A stretch of DNA of 64,000 nucleotides from Paraburkholderia sp. BL9I2N2 (GTDB lineage: Bacteria > Pseudomonadota > Gammaproteobacteria > Burkholderiales > Burkholderiaceae): positions 3,348,001 through 3,412,000 of the forward strand of contig NZ_SMGP01000001.1 in assembly GCF_004339745.1 (NCBI RefSeq), read 5' to 3'. Both the position numbers and the translations under genes were made by a program. Position 1 is the first letter of the stretch; the number at the start of each line of letters is the position of its first letter. Under the pieces are notes generated by a model. It was not told the origin of the DNA. It did no database searches and saw nothing but the letters and a program-made list of their open reading frames with translations. This document shows, in pieces, positions 56,235 through 64,000 of this stretch.

Positions 56235-56881
56235 TGTTTCTCCCTCTCCCAACATCTGGTTTCGAAGTTGTAGCGCTTGATGATTTGCGCCGGATTACCT
56301 GCGACCACGCAATAGTCGGGAACGTCGCGGGTCACTACCGAATGCGCGCCGACCACGACGTGGCGGCCAATTTTCACGTTGGGCAGAATGACTGCGCTAA
56401 ATCCAATAAAAGCGCCCTGCCCGATCACCACATAATTACCTCGCGTGCGAATACGCTCGCCAATGCGAGTGGTGTCGTTGACGTTCTCATACGGATGCTC
56501 GACATCGACAATGGCAACGTTGCCGGTAATGGTCGCGCCGTCGCCGATCTCGATTGAAGAGCCGCATACGATGTGAACGTTCTGCTCGATATTGACCCGG
56601 CTTCCGATCGTGAGCCGCGGCGGCGCAGCCGAATCCGTCACGACAAGTTCGATGCGCGCACCAGGCCGAATCAGTACACGCTCGCCAATGGACGCGTAAT
56701 GCACGTTGACGAGTAGCATGGGACGAAAGATCGTCGTTTTCGCGCCGACCGACTTGAACACATGCGCGTACCACAGGCGTGTCTTGAGTCGGTACCAAGC
56801 GAGAAGTGCGCGGTTACACAGATCGAGAAGCCTCAATCTTTTAGTGGCAGGACGCTCGTTCTCCTGTACGGTGGTACTCAT
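56231..56881 (-). CDS. hexapeptide-repeat acyltransferase
   Basis: A 216-residue left-handed beta-helix acyltransferase. Hexapeptide repeats run through VLIRPGARIELV, RVNIEQNVHIVCGSSIEIGDGATITGNVAIVDVEHPY and VIGQGAFIGFSAVILPNVKIGRHVVVGAHSVVTRDVP, ending in GNPAQIIKRY. The catalytic histidine probably lies in VDVEHPYENVN. Such enzymes put acetyl on sugars. An obvious target is the amino sugar made by RffA, or a hydroxyl of the glycan (inference). The ATG at 56881 overlaps the upstream GT2 stop, and the stop overlaps the epimerase ATG, so all three are coupled. Confidence 0.88.
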   Translation of the reverse strand: MSTTVQENERPATKRLRLLDLCNRALLAWYRLKTRLWYAHVFKSVGAKTTIFRPMLLVNVHYASIGERVLIRPGARIELVVTDSAAPPRLTIGSRVNIEQNVHIVCGSSIEIGDGATITGNVAIVDVEHPYENVNDTTRIGERIRTRGNYVVIGQGAFIGFSAVILPNVKIGRHVVVGAHSVVTRDVPDYCVVAGNPAQIIKRYNFETRCWEREKQ

Positions 56882-57879
56882 GCGTTGGCCCGCTGTCGTC
56901 CGGTCACTTGCTTGAGCCGCGTATAGACAGCGCGTGACAGACGTGGCCACCGGCGCGTCGAGTACAAAACCAGCTGTTTCGTGCTGATTCTTGCCGCGCG
57001 CCAGCTCGACTCGATGCAGTCCTCGAAGTTATCCTCGTGTCCATGCTCCAGATAGAAGATGGCCGAGGTCAGATAGAACTTTGCGCGCCCCCGGTTGACT
57101 GTGTCGCTCGCCATGCCGAGATCGGCCGCGATCTGGCAGGTCTGGATCATGTCGGCCATGTATTCCCTATGACGCTCGGGATTGTTGATTCGTGTCGAGG
57201 TCATGCCGGTCCGGTTGACACGGTAAAGGCCCCACTCTTCGTCCAGGTAGCAGCCTTGCCAGCCGAACACCACCTGGAGCAGGTGGGCCACATCACAGAC
57301 TGATTTCAGACCTACGTCAACGGGGCTGCGATGACGCAGATGGGCCCGATACATCTCCGAGCTATGAAAAAAATACGGTCCGTTTTTGATGAGGAATTCG
57401 GCGTCGAACGTTGCGGGCTTATTTTGGGGTAGTGGATACGGCACAGACTCCAACGTATCCTGGTCCACCGTGCGCATCCTATGGACCACGAGACCGCATT
57501 CAGGATGCTCTCTTAAGAAATCGAGTTGGCGCTGCAGCTTGCCAGGAAGCATGACATCGTCGCCGTCGATGTTCGCGATGTATTCGCCCTTCGCCATCGC
57601 GACGGTATCGGCGAAGTTCGCCGCGAAGCCGACGTTGGCGTCGTGCGAAATGACCTTGATCACATCCGGATAGCGCGATCGAAACGACTCGATGACGTCG
57701 AGGGAGTTGTCCGGCGAATTATCATCGCCCACGATCACCTCGAATGGCACATCGAGCTTCTGGTCGAGTACGCTTTGGAGGCACGGACCGACATACTCGC
57801 CTTGCCGGTAGCAGAGCACGATGACCGATAGTACGGGCGTGGCTTGCTCCTGGACCGGAGGGTAAAGGTTAGTATCCAT
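56878..57879 (-). CDS. glycosyltransferase family 2
   Basis: A 333-residue GT-A enzyme. VLSVIVLCYRQGEYVGPCLQSVLDQ starts the nucleotide-binding fold, with VGDDNSPDNS and the metal-binding IANIDGDDVMLPGKL. SCDVAHLL-like VCDVAHLLQVVFGWQG follows in the acceptor part. Such enzymes extend O-antigen or exopolysaccharide units. It begins 9 bp after the wzx gene and overlaps the acyltransferase gene by four bases. The donor cannot be assigned. Confidence 0.88.
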   Translation of the reverse strand: MDTNLYPPVQEQATPVLSVIVLCYRQGEYVGPCLQSVLDQKLDVPFEVIVGDDNSPDNSLDVIESFRSRYPDVIKVISHDANVGFAANFADTVAMAKGEYIANIDGDDVMLPGKLQRQLDFLREHPECGLVVHRMRTVDQDTLESVPYPLPQNKPATFDAEFLIKNGPYFFHSSEMYRAHLRHRSPVDVGLKSVCDVAHLLQVVFGWQGCYLDEEWGLYRVNRTGMTSTRINNPERHREYMADMIQTCQIAADLGMASDTVNRGRAKFYLTSAIFYLEHGHEDNFEDCIESSWRAARISTKQLVLYSTRRWPRLSRAVYTRLKQVTGRQRANA

Positions 57880-57888
57880 GCTGTTGTC

Positions 57889-59379
57889 TCAGTTGAGGAC
57901 CAGCCGCCCGGCCAGGTGGCGAGCCTTTCGTTGAATAATCGGCGAGACCGCGATGGTCAATGCGGCCATAGCGAGCCACGCTCCTGATAGAACAAAGAAC
58001 AGACCAATACGCGAACAGCTTGTGAGATCCGCGAAACTCAACAACAGTCCGACGGGGGTGAGCGCAGCGATACGCGCAGCGAGGCCGCGATACCAACTGG
58101 CGTTGATACCGGGGATAAACTTTCGATGTACGATCGCAACCCAGCCGAACAGGAGCAGAAAGTTCATTCCCGCCCACGCATAGGCAGCGCCGACCGCACC
58201 GAGATGAATGCCGCCAAATAGGACCGCGGGCGCATAGAGGACAAGAAAGCCAATATTGCCTTTCAGATGCAGAGACAGGTCCCCTTTCGCGTACTGCACG
58301 ATAAACGCCAGCGAAGCGATCGCTGAAAATGCGTTTCCTGCCGCATAGCATTGCATCGTTCGCAAGGCGTCGGGACTCAACGGTGCGCTTGCGGACCAGA
58401 ATCGAAGCACGGCCTCGGGCGCACAGATGAACACTGCCGCAACCGGGATCACCGCCAATGACGTCAGTTCAGTGGCCAGTGCATACATCTGGCGAATTCG
58501 TTCCCCGCCGCCGAAGCTTTCGGTAGTCAGCCGTGGAATGAACGCCTGTTGAATCGGGTTGGCCAGCAACAAGATACCGCTCGCCAACAGAGTCGCCAGG
58601 CTGAACACCGCAAAATCCGCGAGCGGCAAAATTTTCGAAAGGGCGATCTTGTCGATCTGTGTGGTGCAGGCCCAGATCACCGTCGCCAATGCAATCGACA
58701 GCGACAGCTTCGCGCGCGACAACAGTACCTTCCATGAAAAACGCGTCGACAAAAACGGTATGTCGATCGTACGGCCGAGCAGTGTCCGCATCGCGGCCGC
58801 TTCTACGACAATCGCCAAAAGTTGCCAAACAAAGAAGAACTCGATACGCGGCCAGATCATGATGATCGGCACAACGAGCACCGTGCGTATCACGGCAAAG
58901 GTGATGACAATTCCGTTGAGTGCAACCTGTCGATCGATGCCGACCACACCCCCACGGTATAGCGCACCGAGCCACCGCCCGATGGCAGTCAGCATCATCA
59001 GCACAAATGCCGTACGAATCACGCTCGGAGGCAGTGTGGACGCGTTCAACCATCGTTCGGCGAAATAAGGCGCGATGAAGATCGACAAGACGAACAGGAT
59101 GGCGCTGGTGCCGAGAATCAGCTTTTCCAGTGATTCCAGCAACAACCCGACTTCAGCTTTCGAACCGGTACCGGCCCGCAGGCTGCCGAGCTCCCGGCAC
59201 AACGTGGGCGAAAGCCCGAAGTCGAGAACGAGTACCCATGCGAGAACCACCGCGTTGATCGCAATCAGTCCATAAGCTTCGACCCCGAGATGACGCACGT
59301 ATATCGGGACCATGACGATGCCGAGCAACGCGGTCACCATCTGTCCAACGAAATTTGCGAGCAGGGTTCGTCTCAACAT
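57889..59379 (-). CDS. oligosaccharide flippase Wzx family protein
   Basis: A 496-residue membrane protein with about twelve to fourteen helices. The start LLANFVGQMVTALLGIVMVPIYVRHLGVEAYGLIAINAVVLAWVLVLDFGLSPTLCRELG is classic for Wzx/MOP flippases. It should flip the undecaprenyl-linked repeat unit made by the neighbouring glycosyltransferases to the periplasm. No wzy polymerase or wza/wzc export gene is present in the window. It is the first gene of a five-gene minus-strand operon with GT2, acyltransferase, epimerase and GT2. Confidence 0.9.
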   Translation of the reverse strand: MLRRTLLANFVGQMVTALLGIVMVPIYVRHLGVEAYGLIAINAVVLAWVLVLDFGLSPTLCRELGSLRAGTGSKAEVGLLLESLEKLILGTSAILFVLSIFIAPYFAERWLNASTLPPSVIRTAFVLMMLTAIGRWLGALYRGGVVGIDRQVALNGIVITFAVIRTVLVVPIIMIWPRIEFFFVWQLLAIVVEAAAMRTLLGRTIDIPFLSTRFSWKVLLSRAKLSLSIALATVIWACTTQIDKIALSKILPLADFAVFSLATLLASGILLLANPIQQAFIPRLTTESFGGGERIRQMYALATELTSLAVIPVAAVFICAPEAVLRFWSASAPLSPDALRTMQCYAAGNAFSAIASLAFIVQYAKGDLSLHLKGNIGFLVLYAPAVLFGGIHLGAVGAAYAWAGMNFLLLFGWVAIVHRKFIPGINASWYRGLAARIAALTPVGLLLSFADLTSCSRIGLFFVLSGAWLAMAALTIAVSPIIQRKARHLAGRLVLN

Positions 59380-59867
59380 CGCGGTCTGCCAGTAAATTAG
59401 GTAAGGGCTGAAGGTACCGCCAGAGTCGCCGCGAATTCTGAATCGACATCGTTAATATCAACTCATCGCGAACGTGTCTTAGGGCGAGCGCTTGATCTGC
59501 CAAACGACCGAAAGATGCCACCTCCATTCCGGCCGGTCGATGCCGGAATGACAATTCGCGCTGACCACAACGCGTTTGGACGATAGGGAAAAATGACTAC
59601 TTGTGAAACTTGATGTATTACGAAAGTATTTGATGCGGCCTCACGGCGTATTTTGACTATCGGCAAACGCCCCTCGACTGCGTGAACAGACGCGCATAGG
59701 AACACTTATGCGCAAGCCAACTTACGATGCGCATCACTGCGGTCTACGCCTTGAAGCGTACCTGTGCAGCTTCGATTTAAATGTGCGGCGGCGCACGTTC
59801 AGCTAGTTGCGTATGAGCTATCGCATGGAAGTCGGAAGCAGCTTCGCTCCATTCGAACATGACGGGG
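59380..59867. other. gap between rmlA and the wzx operon
   Basis: About 490 bases without a gene. It holds a 9-bp stem hairpin (CATTCCGGC / GCCGGAATG, 59525-59550) with no T-run, and an AT-richer part at 59580-59660. It presumably contains the rmlA terminator and the wzx promoter, but I cannot assign boxes. Confidence 0.45.
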
Positions 59868-60761
59868 TCAACGGCTTGGCCACGCCACCTGATCCTTCGG
59901 AAGATTGAGCAGATACTGGCCATACGCATTCTTGGCGAGCGGTTTGGCGAGTTGGAGCAATTTCTCCTCGTCGATCCAATGTCGGCGGAATGCAATCTCT
60001 TCCGGACACGCCACTACCAAACCCTGACGCTTTTGCAGCGTTTCGATAAACGTAGCCGCCTGAATCAGTGAATCATGCGTGCCTGTGTCGAGCCACGCGT
60101 AGCCACGGCCCATGATTTCCACTTCGAGCGCGGCATTGGCGAGATAACGCGAGTTGACGTCGGTGATCTCGAGTTCGCCACGTGGCGACGGTCTGATGTC
60201 CGCAGCGATGTGGCAGACCTGGTTGTCGTAGAAGTACAGACCCGTGACCGCGTAGTTCGAACGCGGCTTTTCGGGCTTCTCCTCGATGGAGAGCGCGTGA
60301 AAACTCTTATCGAACTCGACTACGCCGTAACGTTCCGGATCATGCACGTGATACGCGAACACGGTCGCGCCGCTGTCACGCGCATTTGCGCGCTCGAGCT
60401 GCGCGGCGAGATCGTGGCCGTAGAAAATGTTGTCGCCAAGAATCAGCGCCGACGGATCGTTGCCCACAAAGTCCCGGCCGATGATGAACGCCTGCGCGAG
60501 CCCATCCGGCGACGGCTGAACCGCGTACTGGATGTTCATGCCCCACTGGCTGCCGTCGCCCAGCATCGCTTCAAAGCGCGGCGTGTCCTGCGGCGTCGAA
60601 ATGATCAGCACGTCGCGAATGCCCGCCACCATCAGCGTGGAGAGCGGATAGTAGATCATCGGCTTGTCGTACACGGGCAGCAACTGCTTGGAGACCACAT
60701 GCGTGATCGGATACAGGCGTGTGCCCGAGCCGCCCGCGAGAATAATGCCTTTGCGCGCCAT
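59868..60761 (-). CDS. rmlA: glucose-1-phosphate thymidylyltransferase
   Basis: A 297-residue RmlA/RfbA of normal length. It has the signature [40 protein letters not shown], then [25 protein letters not shown], and [20 protein letters not shown]. It makes dTDP-glucose from glucose-1-phosphate and dTTP. The ATG at 60761 is chosen for the universal start; the frame stays open upstream inside rmlB sequence in another frame. It follows rmlB by 10 bp. The mutase at 33-34 kb can supply glucose-1-phosphate. Confidence 0.96.
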   Translation of the reverse strand: MARKGIILAGGSGTRLYPITHVVSKQLLPVYDKPMIYYPLSTLMVAGIRDVLIISTPQDTPRFEAMLGDGSQWGMNIQYAVQPSPDGLAQAFIIGRDFVGNDPSALILGDNIFYGHDLAAQLERANARDSGATVFAYHVHDPERYGVVEFDKSFHALSIEEKPEKPRSNYAVTGLYFYDNQVCHIAADIRPSPRGELEITDVNSRYLANAALEVEIMGRGYAWLDTGTHDSLIQAATFIETLQKRQGLVVACPEEIAFRRHWIDEEKLLQLAKPLAKNAYGQYLLNLPKDQVAWPSR

Positions 60762-60771
60762 TGCCGTGCCT

Positions 60772-61833
60772 TTACGCGCGCTGCGCGTAGTTGGTCTCAA
60801 CCCACTTGCGATAATCGCCGGAGGCAACTTCGTCCGACCACTCCTGATTGTCCAGATACCACTGCACCGTTTTCGCGAGGCCCGTTTCGAACGTTTCCGC
60901 AGGCTTCCAGCCGAGTTCGCGTTCGAGCTTGCGCGCGTCGATCGCATAACGGCGGTCGTGGCCCGGACGATCCTTCACATAGCTGATCTGATCGCGGTAC
61001 GACGCGCCCGCCTTCGGACGCAACTGATCGAGCAGGTCGCACAGCGTATGCACGACCTCGAGGTTCTTCTTCTCGTTCCAGCCACCGACGTTGTACGTCT
61101 CGCCCGGCGTGCCGCGCGCGAGCACTTCGCGGATCGCGCTGCAATGGTCGCCGACATACAGCCAGTCGCGCACGTTCTGACCGTCGCCATAGACCGGCAG
61201 CGGCTTGCCGCCGAGCGCATTGGCGATCATCAGCGGAATCAGTTTCTCGGGGAACTGGTACGGACCGTAGTTGTTCGAGCAGTTCGTGGTGAGCACCGGC
61301 AGGCCATACGTATGATGGTAGGCGCGCACCAGATGGTCGGAACCCGCCTTGGTGGCCGAGTAAGGGCTATTCGGCGCGTACGGCGTGGTCTCGGAGAATT
61401 GCGGATCGGTAGCGGAAAGCGAGCCGAACACTTCGTCGGTCGACACGTGCAGGAAGCGGAATTCCGCTTTGCCGGCGTCGTTCAACCTGCTCCAATACGA
61501 GCGAGCCGCTTCCAGCAGCGTAAAGGTACCTACGACATTGGTCAGCACGAAGTTCTCCGGCCCGTGAATGGACCGGTCGACGTGAGTCTCGGCCGCCAGA
61601 TGGATGATCGCGCGCGGCTTGTATTCGGCGAGCAACTCGTCCATTGCAGCGCGATCGCATATGTCGGCGCATACGAAAATATGCAATGGATTGTGCTGCA
61701 GAGATTTCAGCGTGCGTAGATTGCCTGCATAGGTGAGCTTGTCGACATTCACGACGGGTTCATCGAAGATTTGCAGCCAGTCGAGCACGAAGTTGGCGCC
61801 GATAAAACCGGCGCTGCCTGTCACCAAGATCAT
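60772..61833 (-). CDS. rmlB: dTDP-glucose 4,6-dehydratase
   Basis: A 353-residue extended SDR of normal RmlB length. [20 protein letters not shown] binds NAD, and [15 protein letters not shown] is a family marker. [13 protein letters not shown] holds the catalytic Thr-Asp-Glu, and [16 protein letters not shown] has the Tyr-x3-Lys. It turns dTDP-glucose into dTDP-4-keto-6-deoxyglucose, the branch point to L-rhamnose and to the amino sugar made by RffA. ATG at 61833 starts the conserved N-terminus. No rmlC or rmlD gene follows, unlike the usual rmlBACD cluster. Confidence 0.96.
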   Translation of the reverse strand: MILVTGSAGFIGANFVLDWLQIFDEPVVNVDKLTYAGNLRTLKSLQHNPLHIFVCADICDRAAMDELLAEYKPRAIIHLAAETHVDRSIHGPENFVLTNVVGTFTLLEAARSYWSRLNDAGKAEFRFLHVSTDEVFGSLSATDPQFSETTPYAPNSPYSATKAGSDHLVRAYHHTYGLPVLTTNCSNNYGPYQFPEKLIPLMIANALGGKPLPVYGDGQNVRDWLYVGDHCSAIREVLARGTPGETYNVGGWNEKKNLEVVHTLCDLLDQLRPKAGASYRDQISYVKDRPGHDRRYAIDARKLERELGWKPAETFETGLAKTVQWYLDNQEWSDEVASGDYRKWVETNYAQRA

Positions 61834-62291
61834 GGAAGCCCTTTGGAAGCCGCCTTCATGCAGTTGCGCGGAAGGTCGATTGGAGTCTGGCTGACATCCG
61901 TTGAACGATGCGTCCACGGGACGTCGGTAAGCAGCTTTGATATAGCTTTCCATCGCGACTTCCAGCGCCGCGAACAGATGCAACCAGCTTAGTGTAGGGT
62001 TCTAGAAATCTTGTTTCAGTGCGGAAAGCAACATACACGCTTTCTCCCGCACTAACGGGGGTAAGGAGGAGAGCTTCGGCGGTCGGGCAACGCTTGCAGT
62101 GTTCGCGTTGCCCGTGTCTCCACCACATGGCGTTGCCGGGGTTCGGCCTTATCGCCGATTGCCGGCCATTTCTTTTGCTGAGAGCCGCGTCTGCGTCGTC
62201 GCGATGATCGGCGCGGCCTTCATGGTTTGCGGCAGATGCCCCTGCCGATGCGCATCGGGACGCAGGCTGCCTGCGCGTCCCAAAGAAAGAG
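61834..62291. other. gene-free region upstream of rmlB
   Basis: About 460 bases in which I see no credible gene. It should hold the rmlBA promoter for the minus strand. AGCAACATACACG and GGGGGTAAGGAGGAGAG near 62030-62075 are not assignable to any element. Confidence 0.4.
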
Positions 62292-62402
62292 TTAGTTATC
62301 GTCTCGTGGCGTTCTGGAACGTGCGACACATAATGCGCATACGAAAACGCCAATCACCACGCCGAATATGAAGCATAAAAAATGTGTCAAAACGCTCGAC
62401 AT
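62292..62402 (-). CDS. 36-residue single-pass membrane protein
   Basis: A tiny gene of 37 codons. The product starts MSSVLTHFLCFIFGVV, continues IGVFVCALCVARSR and ends TPRDDN: one transmembrane helix with a GxxxG-like spacing, then a short basic and polar tail. AAAGGA stands eight bases before the ATG, a good ribosome site. The layout resembles very short DUF3789-type membrane proteins, but that likeness is from memory. It lies alone between rmlB and the Crp/Fnr regulator gene. Function unknown. Confidence 0.55.
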   Translation of the reverse strand: MSSVLTHFLCFIFGVVIGVFVCALCVARSRTPRDDN

Positions 62403-63226
62403 TTACCTGGTCCTTTCAATTGAGGCGAGATTGAATTTATAACGATTCACCTCCTTCGCGATTCACCGGAAGTCACCGCGCGCAGCCGGTAGAACGTCAA
62501 AGACACACAGGCAGCAGCGATGGTATGACGCGGCGGTTAGCGCGCCAATCATCATACTTTACTAGAATCGCGACCAGGTCGGAAAACGGCCCAACTGAAG
62601 CAGTACGCGTATGGCGTGGCAGTGGATGCGACATCAGGCACCAGCCGGCTGCGGATGATCGCGCCCGTTGGAGGTCACAGCGTGAAGCCAGCCGCGCATA
62701 CGAGCATGGCAAAGTCGGCGAAAGCGCGGATGTAGTGCGACGCGAGGCAAGAACTGCAGGCCGCCGCGTAATGACAGTTTGACAGACAAAGCAGACGACG
62801 AACGGCAACTTCCGATCAGATCGCGCGGCCTATGCAAGGGCAGTAGGCCGACGAGTCGCGGGCGGGCGCTCCGCGCGAGAGTGATTGCTGACACGCGCGA
62901 ATAGCTCTCCGCAGGAGCGGGAAACTGCCGCGCACGATCCCGAGCACACGGACCACGGCACGGTATTTCGTTGGCCAGTGCCTGACCATTTGTCTCCAGG
63001 CCTTCTTTCTTCTTGCGCTACAAGCACCGCGGCCGATCAATCGCGAGCTTACCAATATCACGACACGTGAGCGGCAAGCCTACTCTTTCCGATACCGGCG
63101 TCAGGCTCCCTGAAGCCAGGTGCTCGCCACATTTTATAGTTCCGCAAGGCCAGCAATCTGTGCGAACACGCAACATACTGCTGGCCGTCCCAGACTTCAA
63201 TTCGATTTGTGAATACGGCAAAACCC
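62403..63226. other. gene-poor region before the Crp/Fnr regulator gene
   Basis: About 820 bases. Only short frames without family features were found on either strand. An AT-richer patch at 62400-62450 is the leader of the small membrane protein gene. No RNA gene or insertion element was recognised. Confidence 0.4.
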
Positions 63227-63964
63227 TCAGCGCGTGACTTCCATCGCGTTGATACGCGGCAATAGCCGATCGAATTCGCGTTTCACGATCTCATAACATT
63301 CGCATGAGCGCGCCTCAAGTCCGGTCCGATCGAGGATCCGCACACGGCCACGGCTGTGATGGATGAGATCGGCTTCGCAAAGCTTGCCGGAGGCCTCAGT
63401 CACGCCTTCACGACGCACGCCGAGCATGTCGGCAATGAGTTGCTGCGTGACTTGCAAATCGCTTGTGCCCGAACGATCGATATCGACCAGCAGCCACCGG
63501 CACAGTTGCTCGTCCAGTCGATGCAGCCTGTTGCACGCCGCAGTCTGTGCGACCTGCGTGAGCAGGGCCTGCATGTATAGCAGCATCAGTGAGCGCAGCG
63601 AAGCGCAATTGCGCAACGCTTCGCGCAGTGCTGTAGCGCTGATTCGATAAGCGAAACCCCGGCATTGAGCCTGAACGCTGGCTGGCATGGTGTCTCCGCC
63701 CGTCAGGATCGGCACGCCTGTCGTGCCATCCCTGCCGATCGCGGCAATTTCCACCGAACTGCCGTTTTCCATGGTTTGCAGCAGAGACACGATCGCTGTG
63801 GCCGGAAAATAGACGGTTCGTATGAGTTCACCGGATTTCGACAGCAGTTGCCCCGGACTCAATTCGACGAGTTCAAGATGAGGAAGTATTGCGTCCCATT
63901 CATGCGTTGGGAGCGCCTCGAACAGACGGTTGCCACGGCGGTATGACTGGAATGTCGTCATCAT
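63227..63964 (-). CDS. Crp/Fnr-family transcriptional regulator
   Basis: A 245-residue regulator. The N-terminal cyclic-nucleotide-binding-like beta-roll runs from LFEALPTHEWDAILPHLELVELSPGQLL through VYFPATAIVSLLQTMENGSSVEIAAIGRDGTTGVP. The C-terminal winged helix has VTQQLIADMLGVRREGVTEASGKL as the DNA-reading helix-turn-helix. No Fnr cysteine cluster is seen at the N-terminus. GAGGG stands before ATG codons at 63964 and 63961; a GTG at 63973 is less likely. It stands at the end of the polysaccharide locus and might regulate it (inference only). Confidence 0.9.
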   Translation of the reverse strand: MMTTFQSYRRGNRLFEALPTHEWDAILPHLELVELSPGQLLSKSGELIRTVYFPATAIVSLLQTMENGSSVEIAAIGRDGTTGVPILTGGDTMPASVQAQCRGFAYRISATALREALRNCASLRSLMLLYMQALLTQVAQTAACNRLHRLDEQLCRWLLVDIDRSGTSDLQVTQQLIADMLGVRREGVTEASGKLCEADLIHHSRGRVRILDRTGLEARSCECYEIVKREFDRLLPRINAMEVTR

Positions 63965-64000
63965 TTCCCTCACGTAAGTATCGCAGCCCGCCTTGGTACG

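Overview
The window looks like chromosomal DNA of a Burkholderia-group betaproteobacterium, most likely Paraburkholderia. This rests on the high GC content, the waaA-kdoO-waaC lipopolysaccharide block, paired DUF2844/DUF3443 genes, a urt-ure nitrogen block and a fused LivM-LivG transporter gene. No rRNA, tRNA, CRISPR array, complete insertion sequence or prophage was seen.

Layout. (1) 5-5811, minus strand: a LacI-type regulator, a ribose-type sugar ABC transporter and a TIM-barrel sugar isomerase form one catabolic operon behind a perfect 24-bp operator-like palindrome. (2) 6080-7357, plus: pcm, a rhodanese and the broken start of a tolC-like gene. (3) 7688-11656, plus: two tandem copies of a DUF2844 + DUF3443 cassette. 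The DUF3443 proteins are lipoproteins with the two Asp-(Thr/Ser)-Gly motifs and the flap-like region of pepsin-type aspartic peptidases. (4) 11733-13064, minus: an omega-amino-acid:pyruvate aminotransferase. (5) 13311-29283, plus: the urea transporter urtABCDE behind a sigma-54 promoter, then ureD, then a 4.4-kb interruption (SGNH esterase lipoprotein, acyltransferase 3, and an orphan amino-acid-binding protein with its own sigma-54 promoter and NtrC-like box), then ureABCEFG. (6) 29320-34365, minus: waaA, kdoO, waaC and a phosphomannomutase/phosphoglucomutase. (7) 34658-38971, plus: a flippase, two glycosyltransferases and galE. (8) 39200-44124, plus: a branched-chain amino-acid transporter, livJ-livH-livMG-livF. 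(9) 45052-61833: a polysaccharide locus of mixed orientation with a sugar-1-phosphate transferase, glycosyltransferases, an AGE-family epimerase, a heptose-7-phosphate kinase, a GT9 enzyme, a dTDP-sugar aminotransferase, wzx, a hexapeptide acyltransferase, a probable dTDP-rhamnose 4-epimerase and rmlBA. It contains decayed genes and long non-coding gaps. (10) The end holds a 36-codon membrane protein gene and a Crp/Fnr regulator.

How it fits together. Regions 4, 5 and 8 handle nitrogen: urea import and hydrolysis, amino-acid import and transamination. Regions 6, 7 and 9 make the cell surface: Kdo and heptose transfer for the LPS core, nucleotide-sugar synthesis, glycan assembly and export. 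Three genes (urtC, a GT4 gene and the sugar-1-phosphate transferase) are each split by one extra base in a homopolymer run. That pattern suggests sequencing or assembly error at least as strongly as real mutation.
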